A DNA stretch of 64,000 bases from Pseudomonas parasichuanensis (GTDB lineage Bacteria > Pseudomonadota > Gammaproteobacteria > Pseudomonadales > Pseudomonadaceae). The notes under the pieces are model-generated. The model saw nothing but the letters and a program-made list of their open reading frames with translations, did not search any database and had not been told where the DNA came from. Numbering within the stretch: the stretch's first letter is position 1; each line of letters begins with the position of its first letter. The stretch lies in assembly GCF_021601385.1 (NCBI RefSeq), contig NZ_BQHO01000004.1:1-64000 (forward strand), written 5' to 3'. Positions 18,996-27,473 of the stretch are shown here, in pieces. The translations under genes and the position numbers were made by a program.

Positions 18996-19751
18996 TCAGG
19001 TTGCCGGCCTTACGGCCTTGATCAGGTACTCCAGCGAATACCCCAAGCGAGGCGCCAGCGACTCGGCCCGGGCGCGCAGGCTGTCGATGTCCAGCTGCTG
19101 ATCCAGGTCGGCGGGCACCAGCAGGATCACATTGCCCTCCTTCACCGGCAGCTCCCAGTAATGGCGGTGATACAGCCCGCGCAACAAGGCGGCGCCCAGC
19201 GGCCGGCCGTCATCGCTGGCCCACTGGTTGATCACCAGCCAGCCACCCGGGTTGAGCTGCTTCTGGCAGTTCTCCAGGAACGTCCAGGCCAGGTGGCCGA
19301 CACCGGGACCATGGTCGGTGTACAGGTCGACAAAGATCAGATCGGCCTTTTCCGCCGTTGGCAGCAGCTCGATGGCGTCGCCCACCCGTACATACAGACG
19401 CGGGTCATCGTCCAGGCCCATGAACTCCATGGCCAGGCGCGGCACGTCGGGGCGCAGCTCGATGGCCTCGACATCGTCCAGCGGCAGGTACTTAAGGCAA
19501 GCTTGGGTCAGGGTGCCGGCGCCGAGGCCAAGGAACAGCGCACTCTCGGGCTGTTCATGGCACAGCGCGCCAACCAGCATGGCGCGGGTGTAGTCGTACT
19601 CCAGCCAGCTGGGGTCGGCGGTGAAGGTGCAGCTCTGCTCGATGGCGTCGCCGAACTCGAGGAAGCGGTAGTCCTCCACCTCGTACACGCTGATGACGCC
19701 GAAGGCATCCTCCACCCGTGCCAGCAGCCGCTCTTCCCGCTCCGTCGCCAT
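18996..19751 (-). CDS. Spermidine-synthase-like protein (SAM-binding fold)
   Basis: The 251-residue protein has the Rossmann glycine motif ALFLGLGAGTLTQACLKYLP at about 92-111. EAIELRPDV (acidic ribose-binding residue) and DLIFVDLYTDHGPG follow, as in the polyamine aminopropyltransferase fold. It is shorter than SpeE (about 290), and the N-terminal beta domain is reduced to VYEVEDYRFLEFGDAIEQS. It may be a methyltransferase or a polyamine enzyme, and the sequence does not decide. It stands alone, divergent from the DAHP synthase gene. Confidence 0.75.
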   Translation of the reverse strand: MATEREERLLARVEDAFGVISVYEVEDYRFLEFGDAIEQSCTFTADPSWLEYDYTRAMLVGALCHEQPESALFLGLGAGTLTQACLKYLPLDDVEAIELRPDVPRLAMEFMGLDDDPRLYVRVGDAIELLPTAEKADLIFVDLYTDHGPGVGHLAWTFLENCQKQLNPGGWLVINQWASDDGRPLGAALLRGLYHRHYWELPVKEGNVILLVPADLDQQLDIDSLRARAESLAPRLGYSLEYLIKAVRPAT

Positions 19752-19868
19752 CCCACCACCGCCCGCGCAAAACGCGCATTGTCCGCCAATGCCGGTGGTG
19801 CAACAAGCACGTCGGCGGCTGTACCATGGCAGCTACGCCTGAACCGACACTTATAGATAGAGCCCGTG

Positions 19869-21215
19869 ATGACCCAACCCTGGAGCCCTGACAGCTGGCG
19901 CGCCCTGCCGATCCAGCAGCAACCCGTCTACCCGGACGCCGCCCACCTGCTGAAGGTGGAGCAGACGCTGGCCAGCTATCCACCGCTGGTGTTCGCCGGC
20001 GAGGCCCGTGAGCTGCGCCGGCAGTTCGCCGAGGTCACCCAGGGCCGGGCGTTCCTGCTCCAGGGCGGCGACTGTGCCGAAAGCTTCGCCGAGTTCTCGG
20101 CGGCGAAAATCCGCGACACCTTCAAGGTGCTGCTGCAGATGGCCATCGTCATGACCTTCGCTGCCGGCTGCCCGGTGGTCAAGGTCGGGCGCATGGCCGG
20201 CCAGTTCGCCAAGCCGCGCTCGGCCAACGACGAAACCATCGGCAACGTCACCCTGCCGGCCTATCGGGGCGATATCGTCAACGGCATCGGCTTCGACGCC
20301 GCCAGCCGCATCCCCGACCCCGAGCGCCTGTTGCAGGCCTACCACCAGGCCACGGCCAGCCTCAACCTGCTGCGCGCCTTCGCCCAGGGTGGGTTTGCCG
20401 ACCTGCACCAGGTGCACAAGTGGAACCTGGACTTCATCGCCAACTCGGCGCTGGCCGACAAGTACCACCAACTGGCCAACCGCATCGACGAAACCCTGGC
20501 GTTCATGCGTGCCTGCGGCCTGGATACCGCGCCACAGCTGCGCGAAACCAGCTTCTTCACCGCCCACGAAGCGCTGCTGCTCAACTATGAAGAAGCCTTC
20601 GTACGCCAGGACAGCCTGACCGGCGATTACTACGACTGCTCGGCGCACATGCTGTGGATCGGCGACCGCACCCGCCAGCTGGACGGTGCCCATGTCGAGT
20701 TCCTGCGCGGCGTGCACAACCCGATCGGGGTGAAGGTGGGGCCAAGCATGAACCCCGAAGAGCTGATTCGCCTGATCGACGTGCTCAACCCGGACAACGA
20801 CCCGGGCCGCCTGAACCTGATCGTGCGCATGGGCGCAGGCAAGGTTGGCGCGCACCTGCCGGGGCTGATCCGCACCGTCGAGCGCGAGGGGCGCAAGGTG
20901 CTGTGGAGCTCCGACCCGATGCACGGCAATACCATCAAGGCCAGCAGCGGCTACAAGACCCGTGACTTCGCGCAGATCCTCGACGAGGTCAAGCAGTTCT
21001 TCCAGGTGCATCAGGCCGAGGGCAGCCATGCCGGCGGCATCCATATCGAGATGACCGGGCAGAACGTCACCGAATGCATCGGCGGTGCCCGGCCGATCAC
21101 CGAGGACGCCCTGTCCGATCGCTACCACACCCATTGCGACCCGCGCATGAACGCCGATCAGTCGCTGGAGCTGGCGTTCCTGATCGCCGAAACCCTCAAG
21201 CAGGTGCGCCGCTGA
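19869..21215 (+). CDS. 3-deoxy-7-phosphoheptulonate synthase, class II
   Basis: The 448-residue enzyme is of the plant-like (AroA II) class. Diagnostic features are [15 protein letters not shown] with its metal cysteine, [42 protein letters not shown] and [10 protein letters not shown]. It condenses phosphoenolpyruvate and erythrose-4-phosphate in the first step of the shikimate pathway. Class II enzymes in Pseudomonas may serve primary metabolism or phenazine and pyoverdine supply. No secondary metabolite genes are nearby, so a primary role is likelier. GTG at 19866 is an alternative start. The 3' end overlaps the convergent YcaQ-like gene by 20 bases. Confidence 0.92.
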   Translation: MTQPWSPDSWRALPIQQQPVYPDAAHLLKVEQTLASYPPLVFAGEARELRRQFAEVTQGRAFLLQGGDCAESFAEFSAAKIRDTFKVLLQMAIVMTFAAGCPVVKVGRMAGQFAKPRSANDETIGNVTLPAYRGDIVNGIGFDAASRIPDPERLLQAYHQATASLNLLRAFAQGGFADLHQVHKWNLDFIANSALADKYHQLANRIDETLAFMRACGLDTAPQLRETSFFTAHEALLLNYEEAFVRQDSLTGDYYDCSAHMLWIGDRTRQLDGAHVEFLRGVHNPIGVKVGPSMNPEELIRLIDVLNPDNDPGRLNLIVRMGAGKVGAHLPGLIRTVEREGRKVLWSSDPMHGNTIKASSGYKTRDFAQILDEVKQFFQVHQAEGSHAGGIHIEMTGQNVTECIGGARPITEDALSDRYHTHCDPRMNADQSLELAFLIAETLKQVRR

Positions 21216-22416
21216 GCAAGGCCTGACGCAGCCGGCTGCCCTCGCCACGGGGGCAGTTGAGCTGCACCTGCGCAAGCCCCAGCCAGCCGGCCAGGCGCCG
21301 CAACTCGATGGCCAGCGCCTGGTAGCCCTCCTCGTCCAGCCCTCGATCCTCTTCATGCACCGCATGTACCGCCAGCCGACCATGGCCACGTTCGGCGCGC
21401 AGGTCCAGGCGCGCGGCAATGCGCTCGCGGTGCAGGAAAGGCAGCACGTAATAGCCGTACACCCGCTTGTGCGCAGGGGTGTAGATCTCCAGCCGGTAGC
21501 GGAAGTCGAACAACCGCTCGGTGCGGCTGCGCTCCCAGACCAGCGAATCGAACGGCGACAGCAAGGCGCTGGTGTGGATACGCCGGGGGATTCGCGGCGT
21601 GCCCGCCAGGTAGGCCGGCTGCTTCCAGCCCTGAACCGAGCACGCCTGCAAGCGCCCGTCCGCCAGCAATTCGGCCAGGGCGGCCTTGCTTTGCTGGGGT
21701 GACAGGCGAAAGTAATCGCGCAGGTCCTGCTCGGTGGCCACGCCGAGCGCGTTGGCGGCTTGCAGCAGCAGGCCCTGATGGGCTTCGGCCTCGCTGGGCA
21801 CGGGCTGGTCGAGAATGGCCGCTGGCAGCACCCGTTCGGGCAGGTCATACAGGCGCTCGAAGCCGCGGCGCCCAGCCACCGTCACCTCGCCTGCGGCGAA
21901 CAACCATTCCAGCGCGTGCTTCTCTTCGCTCCAGTCCCACCAGGGGCCGGCGCGCTCCTCGCGGGTCGACAGGCTGCCAGCGCCCAGTGCACCGCGCTCG
22001 CACACTGCCGCCAGTACGCGCTCGATCACCTCGGGACGCTCACGGCCAAAGGCCGCGAGCTGGCGGTAGATGCCCTTGCCCTCACGGGCTTGAGCCATGC
22101 GCCAGCGCATCAGCGGATAGAGCGCCAGTGGCAGCAACGAAGCCTCGTGCCCCCAGTACTCGAACAGCCGGCGCTGGCGACGCGTGCCCCAGGCGAGCTG
22201 GTCCAGCGACGCCTGTGGGTAGTCGCCCAGGCGCGAGAACAGCGGCAGGTAGTGGGAACGCACCAGGGCGTTGACCGAGTCGATCTGCACGACGCCCAGG
22301 CGCTGGAAGGTGCGGTTGAGGCTGGCCGGCGTGGCCGGGGTATCGGGAGACTTGCCAAAACCTTGAGCGCACAGCGCCAGGCGGCGGGCCTGCTGGATGG
22401 ACAGTTCGAGGGGCAA
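21196..22416 (-). CDS. YcaQ/AlkX-type winged-helix DNA glycosylase family protein
   Basis: The 406-residue protein is of the HTH_42 family, made of tandem winged-helix domains. The N-terminal [15 protein letters not shown] is followed by [20 protein letters not shown]. The QID triplet there occupies the place of the catalytic QxQ/QxD motif of AlkZ and YcaQ glycosylases, the latter having QxD. The [20 protein letters not shown] block and the HYYV-type [12 protein letters not shown] are typical too. Relatives remove alkylated bases or unhook DNA crosslinks. The start is a TTG (22414-22416) with GGAG 9 bases before it, because no ATG lies in a fitting place. Confidence 0.8.
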   Translation of the reverse strand: MPLELSIQQARRLALCAQGFGKSPDTPATPASLNRTFQRLGVVQIDSVNALVRSHYLPLFSRLGDYPQASLDQLAWGTRRQRRLFEYWGHEASLLPLALYPLMRWRMAQAREGKGIYRQLAAFGRERPEVIERVLAAVCERGALGAGSLSTREERAGPWWDWSEEKHALEWLFAAGEVTVAGRRGFERLYDLPERVLPAAILDQPVPSEAEAHQGLLLQAANALGVATEQDLRDYFRLSPQQSKAALAELLADGRLQACSVQGWKQPAYLAGTPRIPRRIHTSALLSPFDSLVWERSRTERLFDFRYRLEIYTPAHKRVYGYYVLPFLHRERIAARLDLRAERGHGRLAVHAVHEEDRGLDEEGYQALAIELRRLAGWLGLAQVQLNCPRGEGSRLRQALLSGAPA

Positions 22417-22468
22417 AGCCTGTCACTCCGATTGATCTGCAACCCTTCTAGTGTCTGCACCATAGCAT

Positions 22469-22530
22469 TCGCGGCCAAAGCCGCTCCCACAGGTTCAGCG
22501 AGTACCTGTGGCAGCGGCTTTAGCCGCGAA
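22469..22530. repeat. Inverted repeat, REP-like
   Basis: TTCGCGGCCAAAGCCGCTCCCACAGG and the nearly exact inverse ACCTGTGGCAGCGGCTTTAG-CCGCGAA are separated by about 9 bases. This is a single long hairpin between the YcaQ-like start and the DUF1127 gene end. Confidence 0.75.
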
Positions 22531-22554
22531 GAAGCCAGCGAGGTCTTCAGCCTC

Positions 22555-22773
22555 TCACTTACGCAGCGGGTCCTCCCAGAAGTGGCGGTCGGCTTCCTGC
22601 TGGATATCCGCGCGCGACAGCCCCAGGTCGTGCAGCGTCGCATCGCTCAGGCGCGCCAGTTCATCGCGCTGGCGGTGCAACTCGTACCAGCGCAGGAACA
22701 GCCCGCCGGCATCGTGAAGCCAATGGTTCAGGGTCGACACAGGTTGGTGAGCAGCATTGAAATGACCTTTCAT
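22555..22773 (-). CDS. DUF1127 small protein
   Basis: The 72-residue protein has the DUF1127 signature: a tryptophan-containing helix (FLRWYELHRQRDELARLSD), then LHDLGLSRADIQQEADRHFW. Members (YjiS-like) are small arginine-rich proteins. Some bind RNA or influence phosphate and carbon responses; this one is uncharacterised. A strong AAGGAGGG lies 7 bases before the ATG. It is divergent from a LysR regulator 96 bases away, which is the probable controller. Confidence 0.85.
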   Translation of the reverse strand: MKGHFNAAHQPVSTLNHWLHDAGGLFLRWYELHRQRDELARLSDATLHDLGLSRADIQQEADRHFWEDPLRK

Positions 22774-22869
22774 CTTGACGCCCTCCTTGTGGATGGCTTC
22801 AGTCTCTGCCCAGGCCTAAGATCAATCCAACGAATGTTTCTGATGCCATGCATCTCGGAGATTGATGCA

Positions 22870-23721
22870 ATGTCCCAGTATCAGAGTCTCGATGCCGACG
22901 TGCTGCGCACCTTCGTCGCCATCGCCGAGCAAGGCGGCTTCACCCGCGCCGGTGAAGTGGTCAACCGCACCCAGTCGGCGGTCAGCATGCAGATGAAACG
23001 CCTGGAGGAAGACATCCTGCAGCGCCAGCTGTTCGAGCGCGACGGCCGCCAGGTGCGCCTGACCGCCGAGGGCGAGGTGCTGCTGGGCTACGCCCGGCGC
23101 ATCCTCAAGCTGCATGGCGAAGTGTTCAATACCCTGCGCATGCCGCACATGGTCGGGGTGGTGCGCATCGGCACACCCGACGACTACGCCATGCGCTACC
23201 TGCCCGGCATCCTCACCCGCTTCGCCCAGGCCTACCCGCTGATCCATGTCGAGGTGCACTGCGACTCGTCGAAACAGCTGATGCTGCGCCAGGACCTGGA
23301 CCTGACCATCGTCACCCGCGAACCGGGCAACGAAGTTGGCCAGCTACTGCGCCAGGAACGGCTGGTGTGGGCGGCGGCCCGAGGGTACTGCCCACAGGAA
23401 CAGCGGCCGATGCCGCTGGCGCTGTTCAACACCGACTGTTTCTGCCGCGCCTGGACCTGCAATGCCCTGGAGCAACAGGGCATCGAATACCGCATCGCCT
23501 ACACCAGCCCCAGCCTGGCGGCGATTTTCGCCATCGTCAGCGCCGGGCTGGCGGTGACCGCGCAGTTGCACAGCCTGGTCGGCGGCGAGCTGCGCATCCT
23601 GAGTGAGGAAGATGGCCTGCCGCAGCTGCACATGGCCAATGTGATGCTGCTGCGCAACGCGCAGCAGCAGTCGCCGATCACCGACTGCATGGCCGAGTAC
23701 ATCGTCGAGGGGTTCAAGTGA
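22870..23721 (+). CDS. LysR-family transcriptional regulator
   Basis: The 283-residue protein has a winged helix at 8-66 (LRTFVAIAEQGGFTRAGEVV, QSAVSMQMKRLEE) and a periplasmic-binding-like effector domain from about 90 (GVVRIGTPDDYAMRYLPGIL). The phrase QSAVSMQMKRLE is typical of the subgroup found beside DUF1127 genes. The ATG follows TTGATGCA without a clear ribosome site, and the upstream in-frame extension lacks regulator character. It is divergent from the DUF1127 gene, the probable target. The effector is unknown. Confidence 0.9.
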   Translation: MSQYQSLDADVLRTFVAIAEQGGFTRAGEVVNRTQSAVSMQMKRLEEDILQRQLFERDGRQVRLTAEGEVLLGYARRILKLHGEVFNTLRMPHMVGVVRIGTPDDYAMRYLPGILTRFAQAYPLIHVEVHCDSSKQLMLRQDLDLTIVTREPGNEVGQLLRQERLVWAAARGYCPQEQRPMPLALFNTDCFCRAWTCNALEQQGIEYRIAYTSPSLAAIFAIVSAGLAVTAQLHSLVGGELRILSEEDGLPQLHMANVMLLRNAQQQSPITDCMAEYIVEGFK

Positions 23722-23771
23722 CCTAAGCCGCTCCTACAGCGGACGTGCAACAGGTGCAGCGGCCCCTGCAA

Positions 23772-24521
23772 TCAAAGCTCGAAACCGAGCATCACCGCAC
23801 ACACCACCAGGAACACACAGAACAGCGCGCGCAACACCTTCTCCGGCAACGCATGGGCCAGTTTCACCCCCCAGCTGATGCTGAGCAGCCCACCCACCGC
23901 CAACGGGATACCGACGCTCCAGTCCACGCTCTGATGCACCCCGTAGGTGAGCAAGGTCACCGTGGTACTCGGTGCCGCCAGCGCCAGCGACAAGCCCTGG
24001 GCCACCACCTGGGTGGTGCCGAACACACTGGTCAGGATCGGCGTGGCCACCACCGCCCCACCCACACCGAACAACCCGCCCATGGTCCCGGCGAAGCTGC
24101 CCAGCACGCCCAGCCATGGCCAGGGATAGCGCAATTCATTGCTCGGCGGCCGCACCCGCAGGAACATCCGCGCCACGTTCCACACCGCCAGCGCCACCAG
24201 GAAACCGACAAAGCCCAGGCGCATCGACTGGGCATCGATGCCCACCGCCCAGATCGAGCCCAGCCAGGCAAAAAGGAAGCTGCACAGCGACAATGGCACG
24301 GCATGGCGCAGCTCGATGCGGTTGCGCTGGTGGTAGCGCCACAGCGCCAGCAGCACGTTCGGCACCACCATCACCAGCGCGGTGCCCTGGGCCAGTTGCT
24401 GGTCAAGGCCAAACAGCACGCCCAGTGCCGGAATGGCGATCAACCCGCCACCGATGCCGAACAGCCCGCCCATGGTGCCTAACGCGGCGCCCAACACGAT
24501 ATACATCAACCACTCGATCAT
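23772..24521 (-). CDS. Sulfite exporter TauE/SafE family membrane protein
   Basis: The 249-residue protein has seven or eight hydrophobic helices in two repeats. Each repeat opens with the family motif: ALGTMGGLFGIGGGLIAIP at about 10-30 and AGTMGGLFGVGGAVVATP at about 135-152. The family moves sulfite, sulfoacetate or similar anions out of the cell, and the substrate here cannot be told. The ATG at 24521 has GAGG 7 bases upstream and gives a helix start, so the longer reading frame (to 24554) is less likely. It is divergent from a LysR gene with a palindrome between them. Confidence 0.87.
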   Translation of the reverse strand: MIEWLMYIVLGAALGTMGGLFGIGGGLIAIPALGVLFGLDQQLAQGTALVMVVPNVLLALWRYHQRNRIELRHAVPLSLCSFLFAWLGSIWAVGIDAQSMRLGFVGFLVALAVWNVARMFLRVRPPSNELRYPWPWLGVLGSFAGTMGGLFGVGGAVVATPILTSVFGTTQVVAQGLSLALAAPSTTVTLLTYGVHQSVDWSVGIPLAVGGLLSISWGVKLAHALPEKVLRALFCVFLVVCAVMLGFEL

Positions 24522-24595
24522 CAGCGCCTCATCCGCACACCTGCAAAGAATCAACGCATGCTACCCAGTCGCGGCTGGCGGGGAAACGCACAGCA

Positions 24596-24614
24596 GCGCA
24601 CAATGGCTGTGCGC
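24596..24614. promoter_or_regulatory. Palindrome in the tauE-lysR divergent region
   Basis: GCGCACA-ATGGC-TGTGCGC is a perfect seven-base dyad 23 bases before the LysR start and 75 before the transporter start. A second, imperfect TGCGCAATACGCA overlaps it to the right. It is a candidate LysR binding site. Confidence 0.45.
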
Positions 24615-24636
24615 AATACGCATAAGCAGACCCGCC

Positions 24637-25593
24637 ATGAGCCCCGATATCCTCACCGAACAACTGAGCCTGTTCCTCGACGTGCTGGAAACCGGCAGTT
24701 TCTCTGCCGCCGCCCGCCGCCACCCCTTGACCCCATCAGCCGTGGCCCGGCGCATCGACAACCTGGAAAGCGCCGTCGGCAGCCGTCTGTTCGCCCGCAG
24801 CACCCACGCCGTGCGCCCCACGCCCGCCGGTAACGCTTTCGCCGAGCGGGCCCGGCGCATCATCGAAGAGTTGCGCCTTGCCCGTGCCGAGGCGGTGTCG
24901 CTGAGCAACGCCCCCGAGGGGCTGATTCGTATCGATGCCCCGGCGGCCTTCGGTCGCCGCCACCTGGCCCCGGCCATCGCCGACTTCCTGGTGGCCTACC
25001 CCGGGCTCGACGTGCAGTTACGCCTGATCGACAGCTTTGTCGACCTGCACGGCAGCCACCTGGGCGAAGTAGACCTGGTACTGCGCGCCGGCCCCCTGGC
25101 CGACACCCGCCTGGTGGCCACGCCCCTGGCCTACATGGTGCGGATCGCCTGCGCCAGCCCTGGGTACCTGGCCAGCCGTGGCGTGCCCGCCTGCCCCAGC
25201 GAGCTGCCCGGGCATGACGGCCTCGACTGGGACGGCCTGGCGCCGCCGTTCGCCTGGCGCTTCACGGTCGATGGCCAGGCGCGCCTGTACCGGCCCACGC
25301 GCATGCGCATGACCGCCAACAATGCCGAAACCCTGCTGTTCGGCGCACTGGGCGGCCTGGGCATCGCCCACCTGCCCACCTGGCTGATCAGCGACTACCT
25401 GCTGCGCGGCGAACTGCTGCCACTGTTCTGCGACAACGGCCTGCCTGAGCCTGAGAGCAGTGGCATCTATGCGCTGCGCCTGGAACATGAAACGAACTCT
25501 CGCAGCCGCTTGCTGCTCGAATTCCTCAAGAGCCGCTTCAGCCCGGTGCCCCCCTGGGACCTGGCGCTGCGCAGCGAGCTGCGCTGGCAATGA
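24637..25593 (+). CDS. LysR-family transcriptional regulator
   Basis: The 318-residue protein has an N-terminal HTH (EQLSLFLDVLETGSFSAAAR, PSAVARRIDNLESAVGSRLF) and an effector domain beginning EGLIRIDAPAAFGRRHLAP. The latter is the CrgA-like subgroup, whose members often self-assemble and repress nearby genes. It is divergent from the TauE/SafE gene, with 115 bases shared, and probably controls it. A final basic tail (LRSELRW) extends beyond the usual fold. No ligand can be proposed. Confidence 0.9.
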   Translation: MSPDILTEQLSLFLDVLETGSFSAAARRHPLTPSAVARRIDNLESAVGSRLFARSTHAVRPTPAGNAFAERARRIIEELRLARAEAVSLSNAPEGLIRIDAPAAFGRRHLAPAIADFLVAYPGLDVQLRLIDSFVDLHGSHLGEVDLVLRAGPLADTRLVATPLAYMVRIACASPGYLASRGVPACPSELPGHDGLDWDGLAPPFAWRFTVDGQARLYRPTRMRMTANNAETLLFGALGGLGIAHLPTWLISDYLLRGELLPLFCDNGLPEPESSGIYALRLEHETNSRSRLLLEFLKSRFSPVPPWDLALRSELRWQ

Positions 25594-25648
25594 GCGCGCC
25601 AACCTTCAGCGTGCTAGATTTTCCCCTACACCGATTTCAAGGACCTGC

Positions 25649-26104
25649 ATGAACGCCACCCCCCAAGCCCCCTGCGACGAGCTGCTGCTGGACAACCAGG
25701 TCTGCTTCGCCCTGCATTCGACGTCGCTGCTGATGACCAAGGTCTACAAACCCCTGCTGCAGGCGCTGGGCCTCACCTACCCGCAGTACCTGGCCATGCT
25801 GGTGCTGTGGGAACAGGACGGCATGACAGTGGGCGAGATCAGCCAGCACCTGCTCACCGACCCCGGCTCGCTCACCCCGCTGCTCAAGCGCCTGGAAAGC
25901 GAAGGCCTGCTCAAGCGCACCCGCAGCCGTGAAGACGAACGGGTGGTGCTGGTGCAGCTGACCGACAAGGGCCGTGCCCTGCAACAGCAAGCCCGCGACG
26001 TGCCGCACTGCATCCTCAAGGCCAGCGGCCGCACGGTCGAGCAACTGGCCAAGCTGCAGGCAGAACTGATCGAACTGCGCGCGAACCTGCAAGAAAACCT
26101 CTGA
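25649..26104 (+). CDS. ohrR: Organic hydroperoxide sensor/repressor OhrR (MarR family)
   Basis: The 151-residue MarR protein has Cys19 in LDNQVCFALHSTS, the redox-sensing cysteine position of OhrR. An additional Cys9 is close by. The DNA-binding helix region is GEISQHLLTDPGSLTPLLKR and the wing SREDERVVLVQLT. Oxidation by organic peroxides releases it from DNA. The ohr gene follows 141 bases downstream on the same strand with its own promoter and operator. Order ohrR-ohr-efp matches P. aeruginosa PA2849-PA2851. Confidence 0.92.
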   Translation: MNATPQAPCDELLLDNQVCFALHSTSLLMTKVYKPLLQALGLTYPQYLAMLVLWEQDGMTVGEISQHLLTDPGSLTPLLKRLESEGLLKRTRSREDERVVLVQLTDKGRALQQQARDVPHCILKASGRTVEQLAKLQAELIELRANLQENL

Positions 26105-26147
26105 CGACTATGCTGGGTGGTGGCCGTTCGGACGAGTGGCCGAACAT

Positions 26148-26181
26148 TTAGCTTGCGCACAAACTAATTGCGCGCTAAGTT
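26148..26181 (+). promoter_or_regulatory. ohr promoter with overlapping OhrR-type operator
   Basis: TTGCGC (26153-26158) and TAAGTT (26176-26181) are 17 bases apart. The dyad TTAGCTTGCGCACAA / TTGCGCGCTAA covers exactly this spacer and both boxes, so a bound repressor would block polymerase. The GCGCACAA half resembles known OhrR sites. Confidence 0.65.
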
Positions 26182-26245
26182 CTGTCCCGTACCCACCCAG
26201 CGCCCCTTCCATCAACGGGCGCACAGCATATGAACGAGGCTCAAG

Positions 26246-26674
26246 ATGCAAAAGGTCACTCCGCTGTACATCGCAGAAGCCACTTCCACCGGCGGTCGCG
26301 ACGGTAAATCCCGCTCCAGCGACGGCAAGCTGGAAGTCAAGCTGAGCACCCCTAAAGAGCTGGGCGGCGCTGGCGGTGACGGCACCAACCCCGAGCAGAT
26401 GTTCGCCGCCGGCTACTCGGCCTGCTTCATCGGCGCCCTGAAATTCGTCGCCGGCCAGGAGAAAAAGGCCCTGCCGGCCGATGCCTCGATTACCGCCAAG
26501 GTGGGTATCGGGCAGATCCCCGGTGGCTTCGGCCTGGACATCGACCTGCACATCAACCTGCCGGGCCTGGCCCAGGCCGATGCCGAAGGTTTGGTGGAGA
26601 AGGCGCACAAGGTCTGCCCTTACTCCAACGCCACCCGCGGCAATGTGGATGTGCGGTTGCATGTGACGGTCTAA
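26246..26674 (+). CDS. ohr: Organic hydroperoxide resistance peroxidase
   Basis: The 142-residue protein has catalytic Cys60 (AGYSACFIGAL) and Cys124 (KVCPYSNATRGNV), in the same positions as P. aeruginosa Ohr. The active-site Arg and Glu are in GGRDG and NPEQMFAAGY. It reduces organic and fatty acid peroxides with lipoylated partners. An upstream CGAGGCTCAAG carries the ribosome site. It is controlled by the adjacent OhrR. Confidence 0.96.
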   Translation: MQKVTPLYIAEATSTGGRDGKSRSSDGKLEVKLSTPKELGGAGGDGTNPEQMFAAGYSACFIGALKFVAGQEKKALPADASITAKVGIGQIPGGFGLDIDLHINLPGLAQADAEGLVEKAHKVCPYSNATRGNVDVRLHVTV

Positions 26675-26700
26675 ACATTGCGCGGGGCCGCTACGCGCCC

Positions 26701-26782
26701 CATTCGCCGGCAAGCCGGCTCCCACCTACAGCGTAAGCCCAAGCCTTGCGCTAACCCTGTGGGAGCCGGCTTGCAGGCGATG
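26701..26782. repeat. REP pair (GTGGGAGC family)
   Basis: CATTCGCCGGCAAGCCGGCTCCCAC is inverted at 26757-26782 (CTGTGGGAGCCGGCTTGCAGG then CGATG) around a 31-base centre. It lies between convergent ohr and efp. Confidence 0.83.
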
Positions 26783-26806
26783 AAAGCGACGCCGTTTCAC
26801 AGGCAC

Positions 26807-26835
26807 AAAAAAAACCCGGCCAAGGCCGGGTTTTT
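26807..26835 (-). terminator. Terminator of efp
   Basis: AAAAACCCGGCC-AA-GGCCGGGTTTTT is a seven-base GC stem with A/T tracts on both sides, 20 bases past the efp stop. Confidence 0.92.
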
Positions 26836-26855
26836 CGTGCTCATCGCAAGAAGCA

Positions 26856-27425
26856 TTACTTCTTGGAACGGCCCTTGAAGCTGTTGTCGCGAGTGTCGAT
26901 GTCGATCCACTCGTCGATCTGGATGAAGTCGGCAACCGAGATCTCGGTACCGTTCTTCAGCTTGGCCGGCTTCATGACCTTGCCCGAGGTGTCGCCGCGA
27001 GCAGCGTTCTCGGTGTAGACAACCTGACGGCTGATGGTGGTCGGCAGTTCTACCGATACCAGGCGGCCTTCGAAGAACACGGCTTCGCAGATGTCTTCCA
27101 TGCCTTCTTCGATGTACGGCAGAACGGCGTCGATGTCTTCGGCGTTCAGTTCGTACATGGTGTAGTCGGTGGTGTCCATGAAGGTGTACGAGTCACCGCT
27201 GATGAACGACAGGGTCGCTTCTTTGCGATCCAGGATCACGTCGTCCAGCTTGTCGTCCGCACCGTATACGGTTTCGGTCTTGTAGCCGGTCAGCAGGTTC
27301 TTCAGCTTGGTCTTCATGATCGCGCTGTTACGGCCCGACTTGGTGAACTCAGCTTTTTGAACCAGCCACGGGTCGTTATCGATCCGCAGTACGGTACCGG
27401 GTTTCAGCTCTTTACCAGTTTTCAT
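26856..27425 (-). CDS. efp: Translation elongation factor P (arginine-32 type)
   Basis: The 189-residue protein has the three beta-barrel domains of EF-P. The tip loop reads KSGRNSAI with Arg32 in place of the modified lysine of E. coli. Such EF-Ps are activated by mono-rhamnosylation of that arginine. It relieves ribosome stalling at polyproline. The gene for the modifying enzyme, earP, lies directly upstream on the same strand, 48 bases apart. Confidence 0.97.
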   Translation of the reverse strand: MKTGKELKPGTVLRIDNDPWLVQKAEFTKSGRNSAIMKTKLKNLLTGYKTETVYGADDKLDDVILDRKEATLSFISGDSYTFMDTTDYTMYELNAEDIDAVLPYIEEGMEDICEAVFFEGRLVSVELPTTISRQVVYTENAARGDTSGKVMKPAKLKNGTEISVADFIQIDEWIDIDTRDNSFKGRSKK

Positions 27426-27473
27426 TACGAAGTATCCGAATCTGGATGGATTTATAAAAATCGAGGCCGCGTA

